DNA of 64,000 nucleotides, taken from positions 62,001-126,000 of the forward strand of contig JAEEHV010000006.1 in assembly GCA_016280955.1 (NCBI GenBank). Reading direction: 5' to 3'. The translations under genes and the position numbers were made by a program. The notes under the pieces are model-generated. The model had not been told where the DNA came from. It was given only the letters and a program-made list of their open reading frames with translations, and made no database searches. Source of the stretch: Candidatus Gastranaerophilales bacterium (GTDB taxonomy: Bacteria; Cyanobacteriota; Vampirovibrionia; Gastranaerophilales; Gastranaerophilaceae). Positions 49,732 through 58,862 of the stretch are shown here, piece after piece. Within the stretch, counting starts at the first letter, position 1. Each line of letters starts with the position of its first letter.

Positions 49732-52011
49732 TTACTTAATAACCGTAAAAAACTTAAATTCTGACGGCATTAACTTGCCAAATGTCAGATTATTTGTTGC
49801 TGCAACAAATTTTTCCTCTATAAAATCGGTACCGTCAAATCTATACTCGGAAACAATTGAATAATCACAAGAAAGTTCTATAGATTTATCAAAAACTTCT
49901 CTGCCTTCAACAATTTCTGACCATGAATTTCCGTTATCATCATTTTTAAGTACCTTTTCAGTCGGAGCCTGAGCATTAGCAATAACAAGAATAGAATTTT
50001 TTAAGCCTTCTTTTTGAATCATCCAGGCGACAAAACCATCATCATCTTGCCTGATTATATGAGCTTCTCCGTCAGTGATTACGGAATTGTTTTTAACAAA
50101 TCTGTCTATAGCATCAAATTTTGAATAGAAATCATAGTCTTTTTCTCTTTTCATTGATACTTCATTACCGATTACATATTCCATACCGGTTTTTGTGAAA
50201 GATTCATCTCCGTCAATATACATAACAGGACGTTGTGCAAATCTTCCGCCCGGTAAAAATTTATACTTAAACCACTTAAATAATGCACCCTGAACACCAA
50301 GTTGTCCCGGATATCTGTCAATAGCTTCAAACTCTCCGTCCTGATTATTATATGTTTTAATAATTGATAAAGGAGTTGATTTCTTTGAAGATATATTGTA
50401 ATTAGACAAATTCAAATTGTCATCAGCAATTACTTCCGGTGTTTTATAACTCTGAGAAACAATATCATTACCCCACAAAAGGTCAAAGTTCATATCTTCA
50501 TGATATTCTTTGTAATAATTGTCCCAAAGCATATATTCACCAAGAACTGCAAAATACGGAACTTTTTCCTTCATAGCAGTATTTAATGCACCCAAAACTT
50601 TTCTCGGAGCTCTGTAGCTAATCGGTACACCGTCTTTTTCAGAAACTTCATCAACAATATGGTCTATATGGTCAATTCTGAATCCGTCAAAATTAAATTC
50701 AGATTGTAAATTCTTCATATAATCGATGAAAAAGTTTATTACATCTTTATTAAATTTTCCATTTTCAAGGTTTACAAAATAATAAGGTGTCTGACAATCA
50801 AGGTTAGCAAAATGAGTAACATCTTCATTATCAAATTTATAATGTTTGAATGTAGGATACGAAGCCCCCTCGCTCATTTTATCAAAAACCGGTACACCTG
50901 CCGAGCACCAAGCTCCACCCGGTGCCGGCCACATTCCTGAACTGATAAGAGCACTAATAATCTCACCCTGATTTGTTATATCATTTTCAGTAAGCTTTTT
51001 ACCTTTATAATTATTTGCAACACGATTAATTATATTTTTTGCTTTTTTATGCAATTTAATCTGGATACTATGTTCAAGCATTGAATTTGACAAAAAGACT
51101 TTTATTTCTTTTAATTCACTATCAATATCATCAAATATAGCTTTATAATGTTCTGATAAATCACCGTAGCTTTCACCTTTGATATCTTTTTTATAAATTC
51201 CGCCAACAATATCCAAATCTTCTTTCGAATATTTTTCCGTAAGTTTTGATAATACTTTATCAACATTAATAGAAAGTTCTTCAATAAGTGCATTAATATC
51301 AAACCATCTTGCACATTCTGGATTTGTAAGAACAATTTTTGAAAATCTTCCGGTTTGCGGCAAAATATCATAGATTACGGGATGACCGGCAAGCTGCGTT
51401 AACTTTATAAACATTTTTACCTGTTCATCCGCATTCAAACCTGTTTTTTCAAGAATATTTTTATCTTCAAGATTAGGGCTTACACAACTTGCCGTAGGAA
51501 GGTATGCAACACCAAATTCTCTCGGATGAAACGGAATTAAATACATTGTTGTTCCGAATATATTATTTTCAAGATTTCCGCTTGGTAAAATTAACAACTG
51601 ACGAAGCCAATCCATAAATTTACCGCAAGAATCAGAATTATTACCGTTACCAAGACCGGCAAGGTTTGTAAGTTTTATATCATGTCCTTCTTTTTGAAGC
51701 CAGGATGAATTTTTTACATTATTTCTTGCAAGAACACTGGTTTTAGAAAAGTCAAATTTACCGTCTTTAAATATACCGTTAGCTGCCCATTTAAATTCAA
51801 GAGCATAAAGAACTTCAGCATCAGATAACTCCTCAAGAGCCTTGATTTGCGGATAAGGAAGATAACCAAATTTTTCCATTTGGGTTTTTAAATACTCTTT
51901 TCTTTCATCACTAATGGTATCAAAAGAAAACATTTCTTTTAACTTTGAATAGAAAGAGTTTAAATCTTCACAAATATTTCCTGTTTCTTTCTTAAATAAA
52001 AATGCTAACAT
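49732..52011 (-). CDS. Divergent GH13-type alpha-glucan enzyme
   Basis: The 759-residue protein shows the alpha-amylase superfamily regions in order: region I HPVIYDILPQTGR near residue 210-222, region II FDGFRIDHIDHI with probable nucleophile D447, and region III AVLGEYM with probable acid/base E492. Region IV, normally NHD, is not clear; YIDGDES may stand in for it. About 170 residues precede region I, and a C-terminal beta domain follows. There is no signal peptide, so it would act on cytoplasmic glucan; glgC elsewhere in the window gives the pathway context. Exact specificity is open. GGAG precedes the ATG, and a TTTAC-N5-TTTAC repeat lies 109-123 bases upstream. Confidence 0.75.
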   Translation of the reverse strand: MLAFLFKKETGNICEDLNSFYSKLKEMFSFDTISDERKEYLKTQMEKFGYLPYPQIKALEELSDAEVLYALEFKWAANGIFKDGKFDFSKTSVLARNNVKNSSWLQKEGHDIKLTNLAGLGNGNNSDSCGKFMDWLRQLLILPSGNLENNIFGTTMYLIPFHPREFGVAYLPTASCVSPNLEDKNILEKTGLNADEQVKMFIKLTQLAGHPVIYDILPQTGRFSKIVLTNPECARWFDINALIEELSINVDKVLSKLTEKYSKEDLDIVGGIYKKDIKGESYGDLSEHYKAIFDDIDSELKEIKVFLSNSMLEHSIQIKLHKKAKNIINRVANNYKGKKLTENDITNQGEIISALISSGMWPAPGGAWCSAGVPVFDKMSEGASYPTFKHYKFDNEDVTHFANLDCQTPYYFVNLENGKFNKDVINFFIDYMKNLQSEFNFDGFRIDHIDHIVDEVSEKDGVPISYRAPRKVLGALNTAMKEKVPYFAVLGEYMLWDNYYKEYHEDMNFDLLWGNDIVSQSYKTPEVIADDNLNLSNYNISSKKSTPLSIIKTYNNQDGEFEAIDRYPGQLGVQGALFKWFKYKFLPGGRFAQRPVMYIDGDESFTKTGMEYVIGNEVSMKREKDYDFYSKFDAIDRFVKNNSVITDGEAHIIRQDDDGFVAWMIQKEGLKNSILVIANAQAPTEKVLKNDDNGNSWSEIVEGREVFDKSIELSCDYSIVSEYRFDGTDFIEEKFVAATNNLTFGKLMPSEFKFFTVIK

Positions 52012-52119
52012 AGGGATTCTCCTTACTATCGGATTTCAGTATTCTGAATGTACATTTAATTTTCACAGTTGGATTTGTATAAAAATAATATCATGCATAT
52101 ATATTTTATACAAACAATT

Positions 52120-52134
52120 GTAAAGGAATGTAAA
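52120..52134. promoter_or_regulatory. Direct repeat GTAAA-N5-GTAAA
   Basis: Two exact GTAAA pentamers five bases apart, the classic CpxR-box layout, lie 109-123 bases before the GH13 start at 52011. Confidence 0.45.
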
Positions 52135-52160
52135 TAGAAATTTAAAGAAAAATATTAAAA

Positions 52161-52186
52161 TTGGTAACTATAAATATAGTTACCAA
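52161..52186 (-). terminator. Probable terminator of the large membrane-protein gene
   Basis: A ten-base stem TTGGTAACTA/TAGTTACCAA closes a six-base loop, 10 bases beyond the stop at 52197. The T run on the minus strand (TTTTAATATTT) is interrupted, so it is weaker than others here. Confidence 0.6.
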
Positions 52187-52196
52187 TATATAAATA

Positions 52197-54044
52197 TTAA
52201 ACTGCTACTTTTAGTTTATTTTTTTCCTCTAATGCACGTTGTTTGTCTTCTTTTTCGTGAATTTTTCTTGTATTATGATATGTCCATCTCGGAATTACCC
52301 AGCCTAAGAGATATGGTGAAATAAACACTGTAGCCAAGAATCCCGGAACAGAATTCAAACCTCTTGCAACAGTCATTATTTTGTTCTTACCGCCGACTTT
52401 TCCTGCATTCTTCATCAGTTTGGCTATAAATTCATCAACAGTTTTCTTATCTGTAGATTTGCCGAGTTTTTCAAGATTAGCTTCTATATTTTCCATAAAT
52501 GAAGTAATCTCTTTATTACCTTTTACGGTTTCCATAGCTTTTAATTTTTCAAACTTAGTTGTCTTTTCATTAAATAATTCATTAACATTTTCACTGTTAG
52601 AAATAATCTTAGTTAAATCGCCGCCATTCTTATCAATATATTTGCAGAAATTAAGCATTTTCTCTTTAGAATCAATGTTGCCGTACAAAGCCATAATCTC
52701 GGAATTCTTAAGAACATGTGCTTTGCTGTACGGATTAAATAAATCCAAAATTGTATGAAATTTGTCTTTTGTCCTGTCTTTTTGCATTAATACGAAACCT
52801 GAACTCTTTTCATAAGAGGTAACAAATGCTCTCGTCATCATTGGAACAGCAAAAACAACAGCAAGTGATGATGTTACATCTCTGAAAATAATTTCCCACA
52901 ATTCAGTTAAATCACGTTTGCCGTTTTCATCAATTTCGGCACGATTATATGCTCTCAAGCAACGTGGTGTAAGCAAACCGAACAACGATAAACATGCCAT
53001 AAGAGAATCCGTAAAATTATTTCCGTTATATTCAAAATGTCTTGATAAAAATCCGCTTTTATTTTTATCAATAGCTTTACCGATTTTCTCAATAATATTA
53101 TCTTTACCCTTGAAGGAAACATTTTTATTTTCAGAATTGTCATTTGTAACATTTTGCAGATTTTTTCTTGAGCCGGGTGCTACGTTACTTCTAATATAAA
53201 TTTTAGGTAAAACAGATAATACACCCAATGTAGCAGCAATCATACCGACGTTAACAATAATACGTTTACCCAAAGCGGTATGTTTCAAGCTTTCTGCGAG
53301 TTTCTCATTGAGCTTGTCAAGTTTTTTATTGGAAGTAATTGCATCATCTGCGTATTTTTTCATTGCCTCAAAAGTACGTCTGGCATCAAATGTTTTTATA
53401 TCATTATTTTTTACTGAACCGAATTTAACCTTTTCAAGCAAATCAAGGTCTGAACTTGTCTTATACTTAAGTTCATTTATGTAATTAGTTATAGCTGATA
53501 AACGTTCCGAACGATATTTAGCCTTACCTCTGAATTTCGAAAGTTTTGCATCAGCCGGAATGTTTTCATACTTATTTAATTCCGATAAAATGTAATCAAC
53601 AGATTCATTTGCTACATTTTCTTCTCCAAGTGTTTGTTTCAGGATGTTTTCAATATTAAGTCTGTAAAATTCATCTTTAAATTTTGCGGAATTATTTAAT
53701 ATTTCACGATTAAAGCCGTTTGCGGCAACAATTTCTTTTAAACTGTTACCGTATCTTTTAATTAATTCAGTATTTACACTTGATGTACTTGCCCACTTAG
53801 CAGCTAAATATAAACTTACAGGAGCAACCGCCATCATTGTAGGTCCGGTAATACCTTCTCTGCCTAAAACTTCAAATCCTTCCTGACGATTATATTTACC
53901 GGTTACGTCTTTATCACGCAAAAAACCTGCACATGTTCTTGGTACCGTCATTCCTAAAAAATCCTGAATCATAAACGATATCATAAAGCCGCCACCTTCT
54001 ATCCAGCTCATAATTCTGCCTGAAAAATCAATCGGTGCGGACAT
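52197..54044 (-). CDS. Large lineage-type membrane protein with N-terminal IDFSG
   Basis: I recognise no known family. From ATG 54044 the 615-residue protein begins MSAPIDFSGRIMSWIEGGGF, which resembles the N-terminal Phe peptide of other proteins here, and has another copy (NKNVSFKGKD) midway. Hydrophobic segments occur near the N-terminus, mid-protein (RIIVNVGMIAATLGVLSVLP; SLMACLSLFGLL; DVTSSLAVVFAVPMMTRAF) and C-terminus. A charged coiled-coil region lies between. The reading frame stays open back to 54353 with another hydrophobic helix, but that would overlap the divergent gene; no start has a Shine-Dalgarno, so the N-terminus is uncertain. Confidence 0.65.
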   Translation of the reverse strand: MSAPIDFSGRIMSWIEGGGFMISFMIQDFLGMTVPRTCAGFLRDKDVTGKYNRQEGFEVLGREGITGPTMMAVAPVSLYLAAKWASTSSVNTELIKRYGNSLKEIVAANGFNREILNNSAKFKDEFYRLNIENILKQTLGEENVANESVDYILSELNKYENIPADAKLSKFRGKAKYRSERLSAITNYINELKYKTSSDLDLLEKVKFGSVKNNDIKTFDARRTFEAMKKYADDAITSNKKLDKLNEKLAESLKHTALGKRIIVNVGMIAATLGVLSVLPKIYIRSNVAPGSRKNLQNVTNDNSENKNVSFKGKDNIIEKIGKAIDKNKSGFLSRHFEYNGNNFTDSLMACLSLFGLLTPRCLRAYNRAEIDENGKRDLTELWEIIFRDVTSSLAVVFAVPMMTRAFVTSYEKSSGFVLMQKDRTKDKFHTILDLFNPYSKAHVLKNSEIMALYGNIDSKEKMLNFCKYIDKNGGDLTKIISNSENVNELFNEKTTKFEKLKAMETVKGNKEITSFMENIEANLEKLGKSTDKKTVDEFIAKLMKNAGKVGGKNKIMTVARGLNSVPGFLATVFISPYLLGWVIPRWTYHNTRKIHEKEDKQRALEEKNKLKVAV

Positions 54045-54304
54045 TTTTGATTTAAAAGCAGGAGATACGGATATCGTGTTATCATCTGAATGGGGAATAA
54101 CATGACCAGACTGTAATATTAAATTTTGAGAATTATTAATTTCCACAATATAACCTATAAAAATACATCCTATAATTAAATAAAGTATTTTTAATTCATG
54201 AAATTGCCAAATTTTGAGCATGTATGTTAAGAGATGTAACATTATGAAAGGGTGATTAGGCAAATTTTGGTAAAAACCAGTTTTATATAATATAGGTGTA
54301 GAAA

Positions 54305-55087
54305 ATGTCGACATATATTTATGACGGAAATGTTTATCAAACAAGATCGCCACTAAACGGTCTTGAGGGTTATATTGCAGCTACGGCAGTATCAGGTGCA
54401 ATATTAAGTCCGCTTGCGTATATAGGAAAACTTCCCGTCAGACAAATAAAAAAAGAAGAGCAGTATAATCCGATATACAAAGATTGTTTATATAAAGCAC
54501 TACACAAATCGGGCTTGTATGATATGGGGGTAGATATCATCAAAGCTCAAAATGCTGATATAAGTCCTGAATATAAAAGCGGAAGAAATGCTGCCTATCT
54601 TATTCCGGATAAAAAAGTAATAATAAACACAAATAAATCTGCTTGTCTGGGTTTTCACGAACTTGGTCATGCCATGAATAACTTAATGAGTAAATACGGA
54701 ATCAAGTATCTGACAAAAATGAGATACCCGGGATATGTAATAGCCGGAATAATGGAATATTTTGCAATATTTTCAAGAACAAAACCAAAAGAAGCCCAAC
54801 GTAATATTATGGACATAATTGAAGATAACTGCGGTAAAATTGCATTTCTTGCAATGATGCCTATGGTTGCGGAAGAAGCAATAGCATCAATCCGAGGTAT
54901 GAAACTGGCAGAAGAAGCCGGACTTCCCAAAGAATTAAGGCAAAACATGAAAAAACTGCTTAGCAAAGCATTAATGACTTATGGCGGAAAAGCTGTTTTA
55001 GGCGGTCTTGCAGTATATGCCTCAAGAAAAATTATGGATTATTTTACAAGACCTAAAAATATCGGTAATTTCGATTTATTCAGCTGA
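54305..55087 (+). CDS. Putative HExxH zinc metalloprotease, membrane-associated
   Basis: The 260-residue protein contains HELGHAMNN, with H118, E119 and H122 forming a zincin zinc-binding and catalytic site. A glutamate-rich stretch later (MVAEEAIASIRGMKLAEEAG) could give the third ligand. Hydrophobic stretches flank it (YIAATAVSGAILSPLAYI near the N-terminus and AVLGGLAVYAS near the C-terminus), suggesting membrane association. The protease family is not recognised. TATAAT at 54286-54291 is a likely -10. It is divergent from the large membrane protein, a potential partner. Its 3' end overlaps the convergent gene by 12 bases. Confidence 0.7.
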   Translation: MSTYIYDGNVYQTRSPLNGLEGYIAATAVSGAILSPLAYIGKLPVRQIKKEEQYNPIYKDCLYKALHKSGLYDMGVDIIKAQNADISPEYKSGRNAAYLIPDKKVIINTNKSACLGFHELGHAMNNLMSKYGIKYLTKMRYPGYVIAGIMEYFAIFSRTKPKEAQRNIMDIIEDNCGKIAFLAMMPMVAEEAIASIRGMKLAEEAGLPKELRQNMKKLLSKALMTYGGKAVLGGLAVYASRKIMDYFTRPKNIGNFDLFS

Positions 55088-56104
55088 TAATTTTTCTACT
55101 TCATTATTTTCAGGATCATAAACCGTAATTGATTCCCTGATACCATCTGCATAATTAGAAGTTATTGTATTTTTAACCTTCAGGTCAGAAGTGTATAGTA
55201 TTTCTTTTGTTTTAAGTCCTTCATCATATTCCGAAAATACAGAACCGCTATCTGACGGTTTATCGGAATTATAATATGTAAACCGTTTGATATCAGCACC
55301 GTCATAAGTTGAAGATACACTGATTTTTGTATTACCTTCTTTATCATATACAATATTTTCAACACGTAGGTCAGAACCGTTCTCAAGTGTTTCTTTACGC
55401 ATAGAAAGAGTATTTCCGTCTGCATCTTTCATTTGGTATTTTACAGGATTATCAGGAGAATAATTCCAAGTTTCCACAAATATAACATCTCCTGCTTCAT
55501 CATAAGTTGTATGTCTTAATGGCTTACCGGTATCTTTATCATAATCCCATATTTCATTGCTAAAATCTTTCGTTTTACCGCTATATCCGAGAGTTGTATT
55601 CGTTTTATGACCATTTTTCAGGGATATTTCGGTAAAATCAATACCTAAACGAATATTTGACGAATTATCCGTAATTAATAGTATTTTATCGTGAGATTTA
55701 TTTGCCATTAATATATTGCTGTTTTCATATACAGAATTTAATTCCTCTTTAATATTGTCTGAAATATCAGGCATTAAAGTTATAGCAGAAAGAGGAAGTG
55801 CAGTAGATGGGACATCAGAATACAAATTAATTTTTTTATGAATAATCACTGATGAAGATGATGTTGTATTGGATTTATCAGATTTTAAAGCTTTATCATT
55901 TTTTGTTTTTCTATCAGCTAAAAATTTATTACCCTCAACATTTAAATAATTATCAGCAGCATTATCTTTTTTTAAGCTGTAATTTTGCTGTTCTGCACTA
56001 TCATTTTTTACAGAATTGTGCTGAGTATTCTTTTGTAACAATAATATACCAGCAGAAACAACCAAAATAATTGCAGATGCAGTTATAAGTTTTGCTTTAT
56101 TCAT
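55076..56104 (-). CDS. Membrane-anchored or exported protein with YD-like beta repeats
   Basis: An N-terminal hydrophobic helix (LITASAIILVVSAGILLL) is followed by a Lys/Asn/Ser-rich low-complexity linker and, from about residue 190, a run of beta units with Tyr-Asp and Gly-Asn turns (IWDYDKDTGKPLRHTTYDEA; MKDADGNTLSMRKETLENG; NIVYDKEGNTKISVSSTY), recalling RHS/YD or MORN-like repeats. No catalytic motif is seen. It is probably periplasmic and anchored by its N-terminus. GGGGTG lies before the ATG. It overlaps the zincin gene tail-to-tail by 12 bases. Confidence 0.7.
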   Translation of the reverse strand: MNKAKLITASAIILVVSAGILLLQKNTQHNSVKNDSAEQQNYSLKKDNAADNYLNVEGNKFLADRKTKNDKALKSDKSNTTSSSSVIIHKKINLYSDVPSTALPLSAITLMPDISDNIKEELNSVYENSNILMANKSHDKILLITDNSSNIRLGIDFTEISLKNGHKTNTTLGYSGKTKDFSNEIWDYDKDTGKPLRHTTYDEAGDVIFVETWNYSPDNPVKYQMKDADGNTLSMRKETLENGSDLRVENIVYDKEGNTKISVSSTYDGADIKRFTYYNSDKPSDSGSVFSEYDEGLKTKEILYTSDLKVKNTITSNYADGIRESITVYDPENNEVEKLSAE

Positions 56105-56168
56105 ATTTTCACCCCATACTATACACTTCTGATTATAAACTTTATATTTGATTTTATCAATCTCTTTT

Positions 56169-56179
56169 TATGATAAAAT
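56169..56179 (+). promoter_or_regulatory. Extended -10 promoter giving a leaderless nanE mRNA
   Basis: TATG-A-TAAAAT is followed by six bases (CATTTT) and the nanE ATG at 56186, with no Shine-Dalgarno. Confidence 0.6.
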
Positions 56180-56185
56180 CATTTT

Positions 56186-56866
56186 ATGAATATATTGGAA
56201 AGTATAAAAGGAAAAGTTATTGTATCCGTTCAGGCTATGCCTGGTGAGCCTTTATACAAAGAAGAATGCATGAAAGCCATGATGGCATCAGTTGTAAACG
56301 GTGGTGCATCAGCATTAAGAGTTGCGGGAGTAAGGGATATAAAAAATGCAAAAGAATTCGGATTACCGGTCATCGGCATAACAAAGCCCGACAAATTACC
56401 CGATAACTGGCTTGATGTCGTATATATCACAGCAACAAAAGACGATATAATAAAAATAATTAATGCAGGAGCTGACATAGTAGCATTTGACGGCACAAAC
56501 AGAAAAAGACCTGATGGAAGCAATATAGAAGAGATTATATCAATAATTCATGAAAACAACAGAATTGCTATGGCTGATATATCAACATTAGAGGAAGGTA
56601 TCAATTGTGCAGAAGCAGGTTGTGATATTATATCAACTACTTTGTCCGGATACACTTCACACTCTTTAAAACAAAATACAGAGCCTGACTTTGACCTGTT
56701 GAAGCAGCTGAACGACAGAATCAGCAGACCTGTTATACTTGAAGGCAGAATATGGGAGCCTTCTCACGTTAAAAAAGCATTTTTGCTTGGAGCACATTCT
56801 GTTGTTATAGGCTCTGCTATTACAAGACCACAGTTAATTACAAAAAGATTTACGGAAGGTTTTTAA
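56186..56866 (+). CDS. nanE: N-acetylmannosamine-6-phosphate 2-epimerase
   Basis: NanE interconverts ManNAc-6-P and GlcNAc-6-P. The 226-residue TIM barrel has VSVQAMPGEPLY at the N-terminus, SALRVAGVRDIK, IGITKPD, AFDGTNRKRPDG, MADISTLEEG and LEGRIWEP, all family motifs. It is the first gene of an operon with nanK three bases downstream. No NanA lyase or sialic-acid transporter is present, so the direction of flux is not fixed. A leaderless start is predicted. Confidence 0.94.
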   Translation: MNILESIKGKVIVSVQAMPGEPLYKEECMKAMMASVVNGGASALRVAGVRDIKNAKEFGLPVIGITKPDKLPDNWLDVVYITATKDDIIKIINAGADIVAFDGTNRKRPDGSNIEEIISIIHENNRIAMADISTLEEGINCAEAGCDIISTTLSGYTSHSLKQNTEPDFDLLKQLNDRISRPVILEGRIWEPSHVKKAFLLGAHSVVIGSAITRPQLITKRFTEGF

Positions 56867-56869
56867 AAT

Positions 56870-57736
56870 ATGAAAAAAGCACTTTCTTTTGATATAGGCG
56901 GAACAAAGATTTACAGTACAATAATTGATGAAACCGGCAATGTAATATCAGAAGTTGATAAGTTTTCAACACCAAAAACAATTGACGGAATTAAACAAAT
57001 ACTAAAAGAACAAATTGCAAAACACGAATCGGAAATTGATGCAATAGCAATCGCAACAGCCGGTGCCGTAAACAATGCAAATACAGCCGTAATCGGTTCA
57101 ACAGGGAATCTGGTACAGGGATACAGCTCCATTGATTTTCAAAGCCTGAGTTCAAAAAAAGTATTTTTAGAAAATGATGCCAATGCAGCCGCCTGGGCTG
57201 AATATAAAATCGGAGCTTCAAGAGGCTCAGATATTTCAATCATGCTTACCTTAGGAACAGGTGTCGGAGGCGGCATTATAATAAACGATAAACTTCTTAA
57301 AGGAAAGTCAGGAGCTGCCGGAGAAATGCATTTTAAAATGTATTCCGACAAACGCAGAAAATGCTCTTGCGGAAGTTGGGACTGCTTTGAAATATATGCA
57401 TCAGGAACTGCTCTGAAAATTGATGCGGAAGAAGAACTAAACGATAAAAATGTAACAACTTATGATGTTATAAAAGGTGTTGAGAATCGTAACGAAATTA
57501 TGACAAAAATATTGAATCGCTGGCAAGATGATATTATAATCGGAATCAAAGGACTTGCAAACATATTTGATCCTGACTGTGTAGTCTTATCAGGTTCAAT
57601 GGCAAAGTTTGTAAACATAAAGAAAGTGGAAGACGAAGTTAATTCAGACATAGTCACAACACCAACATCAATAAGACTGGCAACGGCAGGAAATTATGCA
57701 GGAATGATTGGTGCCGCATTATTGGCACTTTCATAA
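56870..57736 (+). CDS. nanK: ROK-family sugar kinase, probable N-acetylmannosamine kinase
   Basis: The ROK fold shows the phosphate motif DIGGTKIYS, ENDANAAAWAEYKIG, the ATP-binding GTGVGGGIIIN, and the zinc site with a histidine in GEMHFK and cysteines in CSCGSWDCFE. Linkage to nanE indicates ManNAc as substrate; ROK specificity cannot be read from sequence alone. At 288 residues it has normal length. Confidence 0.88.
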   Translation: MKKALSFDIGGTKIYSTIIDETGNVISEVDKFSTPKTIDGIKQILKEQIAKHESEIDAIAIATAGAVNNANTAVIGSTGNLVQGYSSIDFQSLSSKKVFLENDANAAAWAEYKIGASRGSDISIMLTLGTGVGGGIIINDKLLKGKSGAAGEMHFKMYSDKRRKCSCGSWDCFEIYASGTALKIDAEEELNDKNVTTYDVIKGVENRNEIMTKILNRWQDDIIIGIKGLANIFDPDCVVLSGSMAKFVNIKKVEDEVNSDIVTTPTSIRLATAGNYAGMIGAALLALS

Positions 57737-57745
57737 GGAGTTAGG

Positions 57746-57961
57746 ATGGGTAAGGCTAAACGCAGAAGTTTAAACAATGGTATAAATGATAAATATCCGA
57801 GCATAAAAAGAGAAGATGCCCTTAATGAGGTTATTGAAAAAATTCAAAACCGTAAAGAGGTAATAGATAAAATTACTCTCTTTGACTTCACTGCGGAAGA
57901 GATGCTTGAAGCCGGTGCCGCCTACGAAGATGTAATGGCTTTTGGCGGTCTGATTCACTGA
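57746..57961 (+). CDS. Small conserved-looking protein, unknown function
   Basis: This 71-residue protein has a basic N-terminus (GKAKRRSLNNG) and an acidic helical C-terminus (FDFTAEEMLEAGAAYEDVMA). AAGGAG lies upstream, and it starts nine bases after nanK, so it belongs to the nan operon. No domain is recognised; it might be a small regulatory or adaptor subunit. Confidence 0.68.
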   Translation: MGKAKRRSLNNGINDKYPSIKREDALNEVIEKIQNRKEVIDKITLFDFTAEEMLEAGAAYEDVMAFGGLIH

Positions 57962-57990
57962 TTTTATAAGCATTAATATTAATAATTAAT

Positions 57991-58019
57991 TTGTAATTTT
58001 TACTTGGACTTTGTATAAT
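57991..58019 (+). promoter_or_regulatory. Sigma-70 promoter of the mla operon
   Basis: TTGTAA (57991-57996), a 17-base spacer and TATAAT (58014-58019) precede mlaE. Transcription begins near 58026, which excludes an in-frame TTG at 58011 and supports the ATG at 58047. Confidence 0.75.
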
Positions 58020-58046
58020 AAATATAAAAATAATCAGAATTTTAAT

Positions 58047-58847
58047 ATGAGAGTTTATTATAAGTCTACATACACATACAAATTTTATTGCTATTTAATT
58101 AAAGAAATTGGGAAATTAGTTTCAACTTTAGGTAATATAGTTCTTTTTGGTATTGAATTTTTAAAGGGACTCAGCTCAAAACCTACAACGTTTAGAGAAA
58201 TCATTGAGCAGTCATCAAGATTTGGTGTATCATCACTTCCTATTACTTTATCAATAGTCGGGATGACATCTGTTATTGTAGCTATGCAGGTAGCAGGAGA
58301 AATGGTAAAACAGGGAGGCGGTAATTATGTCGGAATGTTGATTTCAATATTAATGGTCAGAGAAGAAGCGGCAATAATGGCAGGATTTGCAATAATATCA
58401 ATGATTGGTTCTTCTCTTGCATCTGAAATCGCAACAATGAAAGTTACAGAACAAATAGATGCTATTCAGGTATTAAAAGTTAACCCGATACACTATCTAT
58501 TCACACCGCGCATTATTGCCGGAACTATAATGATGCCATTGGTGGTTGTTATATCTTCTGCAATAGGTATTTTAGGCGGTGCAATAGCATCTAACGTTGT
58601 ATCAGGCTTATCTTTTAAAGCATATTTTGATTCTGTATGGTTTGGACTGAATATGCACGACTTGAAAGTTTGCATTATAAAATCAATAGCATTTGGCTTT
58701 GTTATAACACTAATCAGCTGTTCCTGCGGAATGGAAGCAAAAGACGGTGCAAAAGGTGTAGGACTGGCAACAACAAAAGCTGTTGTCTGGTCATTTGTTG
58801 CAATAGTAATTGTTGATTTACTGTTTGCAGCGGCATTCTTTTATTAA
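58047..58847 (+). CDS. mlaE: MlaE-family lipid ABC transporter permease
   Basis: MlaE/YrbE/TGD1-type permeases move phospholipids between the two membranes. The family block is clear: FREIIEQSSRFGVSSLP, MQVAGEMVKQGGGNYVGMLI, LMVREEAAIMAGF and EIATMKVTEQIDAI, with five or so membrane helices and a conserved SCSCGMEAKDGAKGVGLATT segment near the end. It is the first gene of an mlaE-F-D operon. Cyanobacteria and plastids have equivalents (TGD1-3). The leader lacks a clear Shine-Dalgarno. Confidence 0.92.
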   Translation: MRVYYKSTYTYKFYCYLIKEIGKLVSTLGNIVLFGIEFLKGLSSKPTTFREIIEQSSRFGVSSLPITLSIVGMTSVIVAMQVAGEMVKQGGGNYVGMLISILMVREEAAIMAGFAIISMIGSSLASEIATMKVTEQIDAIQVLKVNPIHYLFTPRIIAGTIMMPLVVVISSAIGILGGAIASNVVSGLSFKAYFDSVWFGLNMHDLKVCIIKSIAFGFVITLISCSCGMEAKDGAKGVGLATTKAVVWSFVAIVIVDLLFAAAFFY

Positions 58848-58862
58848 TCAGAAAGAGGAAAT

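Noticed and set aside
54045-54353. N-terminal extension of the large membrane protein to 54353
   Set aside because: It would overlap the divergent zincin gene, no start in it has a ribosome site, and the internal ATG at 54044 yields an N-terminus like other lineage-type proteins. It cannot be excluded completely because a hydrophobic helix is encoded there.
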